Part shown: piece after piece, positions 62,056-64,000 of the stretch
Layout: the number at the start of each line of letters is the position of its first letter
Position numbering within the stretch: the stretch's first letter is position 1
DNA from: Diaminobutyricibacter sp049994905
Lineage (GTDB): Bacteria > Actinomycetota > Actinomycetes > Actinomycetales > Microbacteriaceae
Length of the DNA: 64,000 nt
NCBI RefSeq assembly: GCF_049994905.1
Contig: NZ_CP188258.1
Coordinates: 3,658,001 to 3,722,000, forward strand
Direction: 5' to 3'
The notes under the pieces: generated by a model
Told to the model about the DNA's origin: nothing
The model's input: only the letters and a program-made list of their open reading frames with translations
The model's database searches: none
Position numbers and translations under genes: made by a program

Positions 62056-62681
62056 AGCCGTACCCCCAACTCTCGTGCCGGCACTCCGGCCCACGTCTGT
62101 CCTTCCGGGACGTCGGTGAGAACCACCGCCCCCATTCCGATCGTCGCGCCCGCCCCGATGGAGACCTTCTGGCGGACCGACGCATTCATTCCCAGGTATG
62201 CCGCCTCGCCGATACGGGCGACCCCTCCGACAGCGACGCCCGCTGCGAAGGTGACGTAGTCGTCGACGATGTCATCGTGCGTGAGGGTGCAGTTCGGCAT
62301 GACCACCACGTGACGGCCCATCACGACGTCCGCCGTGAGCACGGAGCCTGCGAGGATGATGGTCCCGGGGCCCACAAGGCTGTTCGCCGAGAGCCGCGCC
62401 GAATCGTCGACCAGGCTGGCGTAGCGCTCACAGCCGGCGCCGAGCGACGCGAGCCGGCCGACGATCGACCGGCGTGCCGCTCCGGAACCGACGCACACGA
62501 CGATCGAGCCGGGAAGCTCGGCGGCCATGTCGATTCCGCCGAGCACGTCGACGCCCCCGATGGGGTGACCGTGGAGGCCGGCGTCGTCGTCGAGCACGCC
62601 GATCACCCGGTAGGCCGACTGCTGCATGGCCATCACTTCGCGCGCGAGGCCGCTCGCTCCGACGAGAATAAGGTCCCTCAC
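62052..62681 (-). CDS. NeuD/PglD-family sugar N- or O-acetyltransferase
   Basis: 209 residues, GTG start overlapping the aminotransferase stop. N-terminal Rossmann-like sugar-nucleotide domain (LILVGASGLAREVMAM, VIGVLDDDAGLHG) and C-terminal left-handed beta-helix hexapeptide repeats (NSLVGPGTIILAGSVLTADV, VMPNCTLTHDDIV, GAGATIGMGAVVL). PglD acetylates UDP-4-amino sugars with acetyl-CoA. Its position between two aminotransferases fits that role. Confidence 0.92.
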   Translation of the reverse strand: MRDLILVGASGLAREVMAMQQSAYRVIGVLDDDAGLHGHPIGGVDVLGGIDMAAELPGSIVVCVGSGAARRSIVGRLASLGAGCERYASLVDDSARLSANSLVGPGTIILAGSVLTADVVMGRHVVVMPNCTLTHDDIVDDYVTFAAGVAVGGVARIGEAAYLGMNASVRQKVSIGAGATIGMGAVVLTDVPEGQTWAGVPARELGVRL

Positions 62682-63829
62682 GCTGCACCCCGCAGTGCTG
62701 CCGCGCCGCGAAGAGCGTCGATCACCCGATTCTGCTCCTCATCGGTCATCTGGTGGAAGACCGGAAGGATGAGCGTGTTGGTGGTCAGCCGCTCGGTCAC
62801 CGGCAACGGCCCTCCTCCCGTATCGCGATCGCGATACGCCGGCTGGAGGTGCGACGCCATGATTCCACGCCTGGCCGACACGTCGGCCTGCGCGAGCGCT
62901 TCGAGCACTCCGTCGCGGTCGGTGCCGAACGACGGTTCGACCTCGACCCAATAGGACTGGAAGTTGGCCGTGCCCCACGACGGGTCCGCGACCGGTCGCA
63001 GCCCGTCGATGGACGCCAGTTCGCTTGCATAGGCGGCGGCGATCTCACGCCTGCGCGCGACGATCGCGGGAAGTTTGCCCAGCTGCACGATTCCGACGGC
63101 AGCCTGCAGGTCGGTCATGCGGTAGTTGAAGCCGACTTCGAGGTACTCCTCCGCCGGAGCGAGCACACTCGCCTGGCGATCCTTCGCCGAGATGCTCATG
63201 GCGTGTTCGCGCAGCCGCCGCGCGCGGGCGGCCCACTCCGCGTTCGCTGTGGTGAGCATCCCGCCCTCACCGGTCGTGAGCAGTTTGCGCGGGTGGAACG
63301 ACCACGCCGCGACGTCGGCGCCTGCGCCGACCGAACGCCCCTTGTAAGTGGAACCGGCACCACATGCTGCGTCTTCAACGACGACGATTCCGAGCGGATC
63401 GCACAGGGCGCGGATCGAATCGAGGTCGACCGGGACGCCGCCCTGGTCGACGGCGATGACGGCGCGCGTGCGATCGGTGAGCGCGGCCTCGACCGTCTCC
63501 GCGGTGAGGTTCCCCGTGGTCTCGTCGACGTCGGCGAACACGGGCCGCGCACCGACATAGGTCGGCGCGTTCGCCGTCGCGATGAACGAGAACGACGGCA
63601 CGACGACGTCGTCGCCGGGGCCGACCCCCGCCACCACGAGCGCTAGGTGGAGGGCCGTCGTGCAATTCGACGTCGCCACCGCGTTCTGCGCATCCATCGC
63701 ACCCGAGAACTCGTCCTCGAACCGCGCGACGCGGGGCCCCTGGGCCACCCAGCCGGACCCGATCACCTCGGTGACCGCGGCGATCTCCTCTTCGCCGAGC
63801 CACGGCTTCATGACGTTGATGCGGCTCAT
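62678..63829 (-). CDS. DegT-family aminotransferase (PglE/WecE-like)
   Basis: 383 residues from ATG 63829 (ATGA with the epimerase stop). MSRINVMKPWLGEEEIAAV, GSGWVAQGPRVARFEDEF, ATSNCTTALHLAL, VVEDAACGAGSTYKG and the PLP lysine in WSFHPRKLLTTGEGG. PglE-like enzymes aminate UDP-4-keto sugars and are usually followed by PglD, as here. Together with the NeuD-type protein this points to an N-acetylated amino hexose. Confidence 0.93.
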   Translation of the reverse strand: MSRINVMKPWLGEEEIAAVTEVIGSGWVAQGPRVARFEDEFSGAMDAQNAVATSNCTTALHLALVVAGVGPGDDVVVPSFSFIATANAPTYVGARPVFADVDETTGNLTAETVEAALTDRTRAVIAVDQGGVPVDLDSIRALCDPLGIVVVEDAACGAGSTYKGRSVGAGADVAAWSFHPRKLLTTGEGGMLTTANAEWAARARRLREHAMSISAKDRQASVLAPAEEYLEVGFNYRMTDLQAAVGIVQLGKLPAIVARRREIAAAYASELASIDGLRPVADPSWGTANFQSYWVEVEPSFGTDRDGVLEALAQADVSARRGIMASHLQPAYRDRDTGGGPLPVTERLTTNTLILPVFHQMTDEEQNRVIDALRGAAALRGAA

Positions 63830-64000
63830 GAGGTCACCAGCGACCGGCCGGCCGCGATCTCGTCCCGCAGGGGACGCCACCATGCAACGAGCTCCCGCAG
63901 GCCGTCCGAGAGCGGGACCTCGGCGACGAAGCCGAGGTCGTCGCGGGCCGCCGAGACATCCGCCAGCCGCCGCGTGACCCCGTTGACCGCGCGTTCAGGT
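63826..64000 (-). CDS. NAD-dependent sugar epimerase/dehydratase, C-terminal part
   Basis: Only the last 58 codons are in the window, read from the right edge: RRLADVSAARDDLGFVAEV, then LSDGLRELVAWWRPLRDEI and the end LVTS. The R-R-x-A-D-x-S-x-A-x-x-x-L-G-F pattern followed by L-x-x-G-L-x-x-x-V-x-W is the usual C-terminus of extended short-chain dehydrogenase sugar epimerases/dehydratases. It would supply the keto-sugar to the aminotransferase. Its TGA overlaps the next ATG. Confidence 0.8.
   Translation of the reverse strand, partial: PERAVNGVTRRLADVSAARDDLGFVAEVPLSDGLRELVAWWRPLRDEIAAGRSLVTS

Overview
The window looks like chromosome of a high-GC Gram-positive actinobacterium. Codon use and the recurring GGATGC/GCATCC wording suggest Microbacteriaceae or a close relative; this is inference from style, not a database match. 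No rRNA, tRNA, CRISPR array, transposase or phage gene was recognised.

Positions 1-24023 (minus strand) are one uninterrupted reading frame of about 8,007 codons that runs off the left edge. It encodes the start of a gigantic secreted, repeat-built surface protein: an extended signal peptide, Ser/Thr/Pro and Ala/Pro stalks, then thousands of residues of short beta-strand repeats. Within it lies a tandem array of about eleven to twelve 1.17-kb (about 389-residue) units. The many long plus-strand frames across this stretch are antisense shadows of that gene.

Positions 24.4-31.7 kb carry ordinary genes: alpha/beta hydrolase, FAD-linked oxidase, patatin-like protein, PH/SHOCT protein, aldo/keto reductase, SRAP (HMCES/YedK) protein and fatty acid desaturase. 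Three related intergenic inverted repeats sit among them.

Positions 31.8-64 kb form a large exopolysaccharide and surface region. It begins with a polyprenyl-phosphate sugar transferase operon (sugar transferase, secreted protein, MFS transporter, beta-propeller). After an L-2-hydroxyglutarate oxidase gene come an alpha/alpha-toroid protein, a DUF4082/beta-helix secreted protein, a GNAT protein, glycosyltransferases, a polysaccharide deacetylase, two chain-length-regulator-like membrane proteins and a Wzy-like polymerase. A long minus-strand operon follows, with many start/stop overlaps: sugar epimerase (partial), two DegT aminotransferases flanking a NeuD/PglD acetyltransferase, glycosyltransferases, a Wzx-like flippase, and a four-gene cassette of acyl ligase, PLP decarboxylase, acyl carrier protein and asparagine-synthase-like amide ligase. 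Together they describe a Wzx/Wzy-type pathway for an amino-sugar-containing polymer with an unusual acyl/amide decoration.

Three of the surface loci (sugar transferase, toroid protein, DUF4082/beta-helix protein) share a matching upstream promoter architecture, suggesting one regulator controls the envelope programme.
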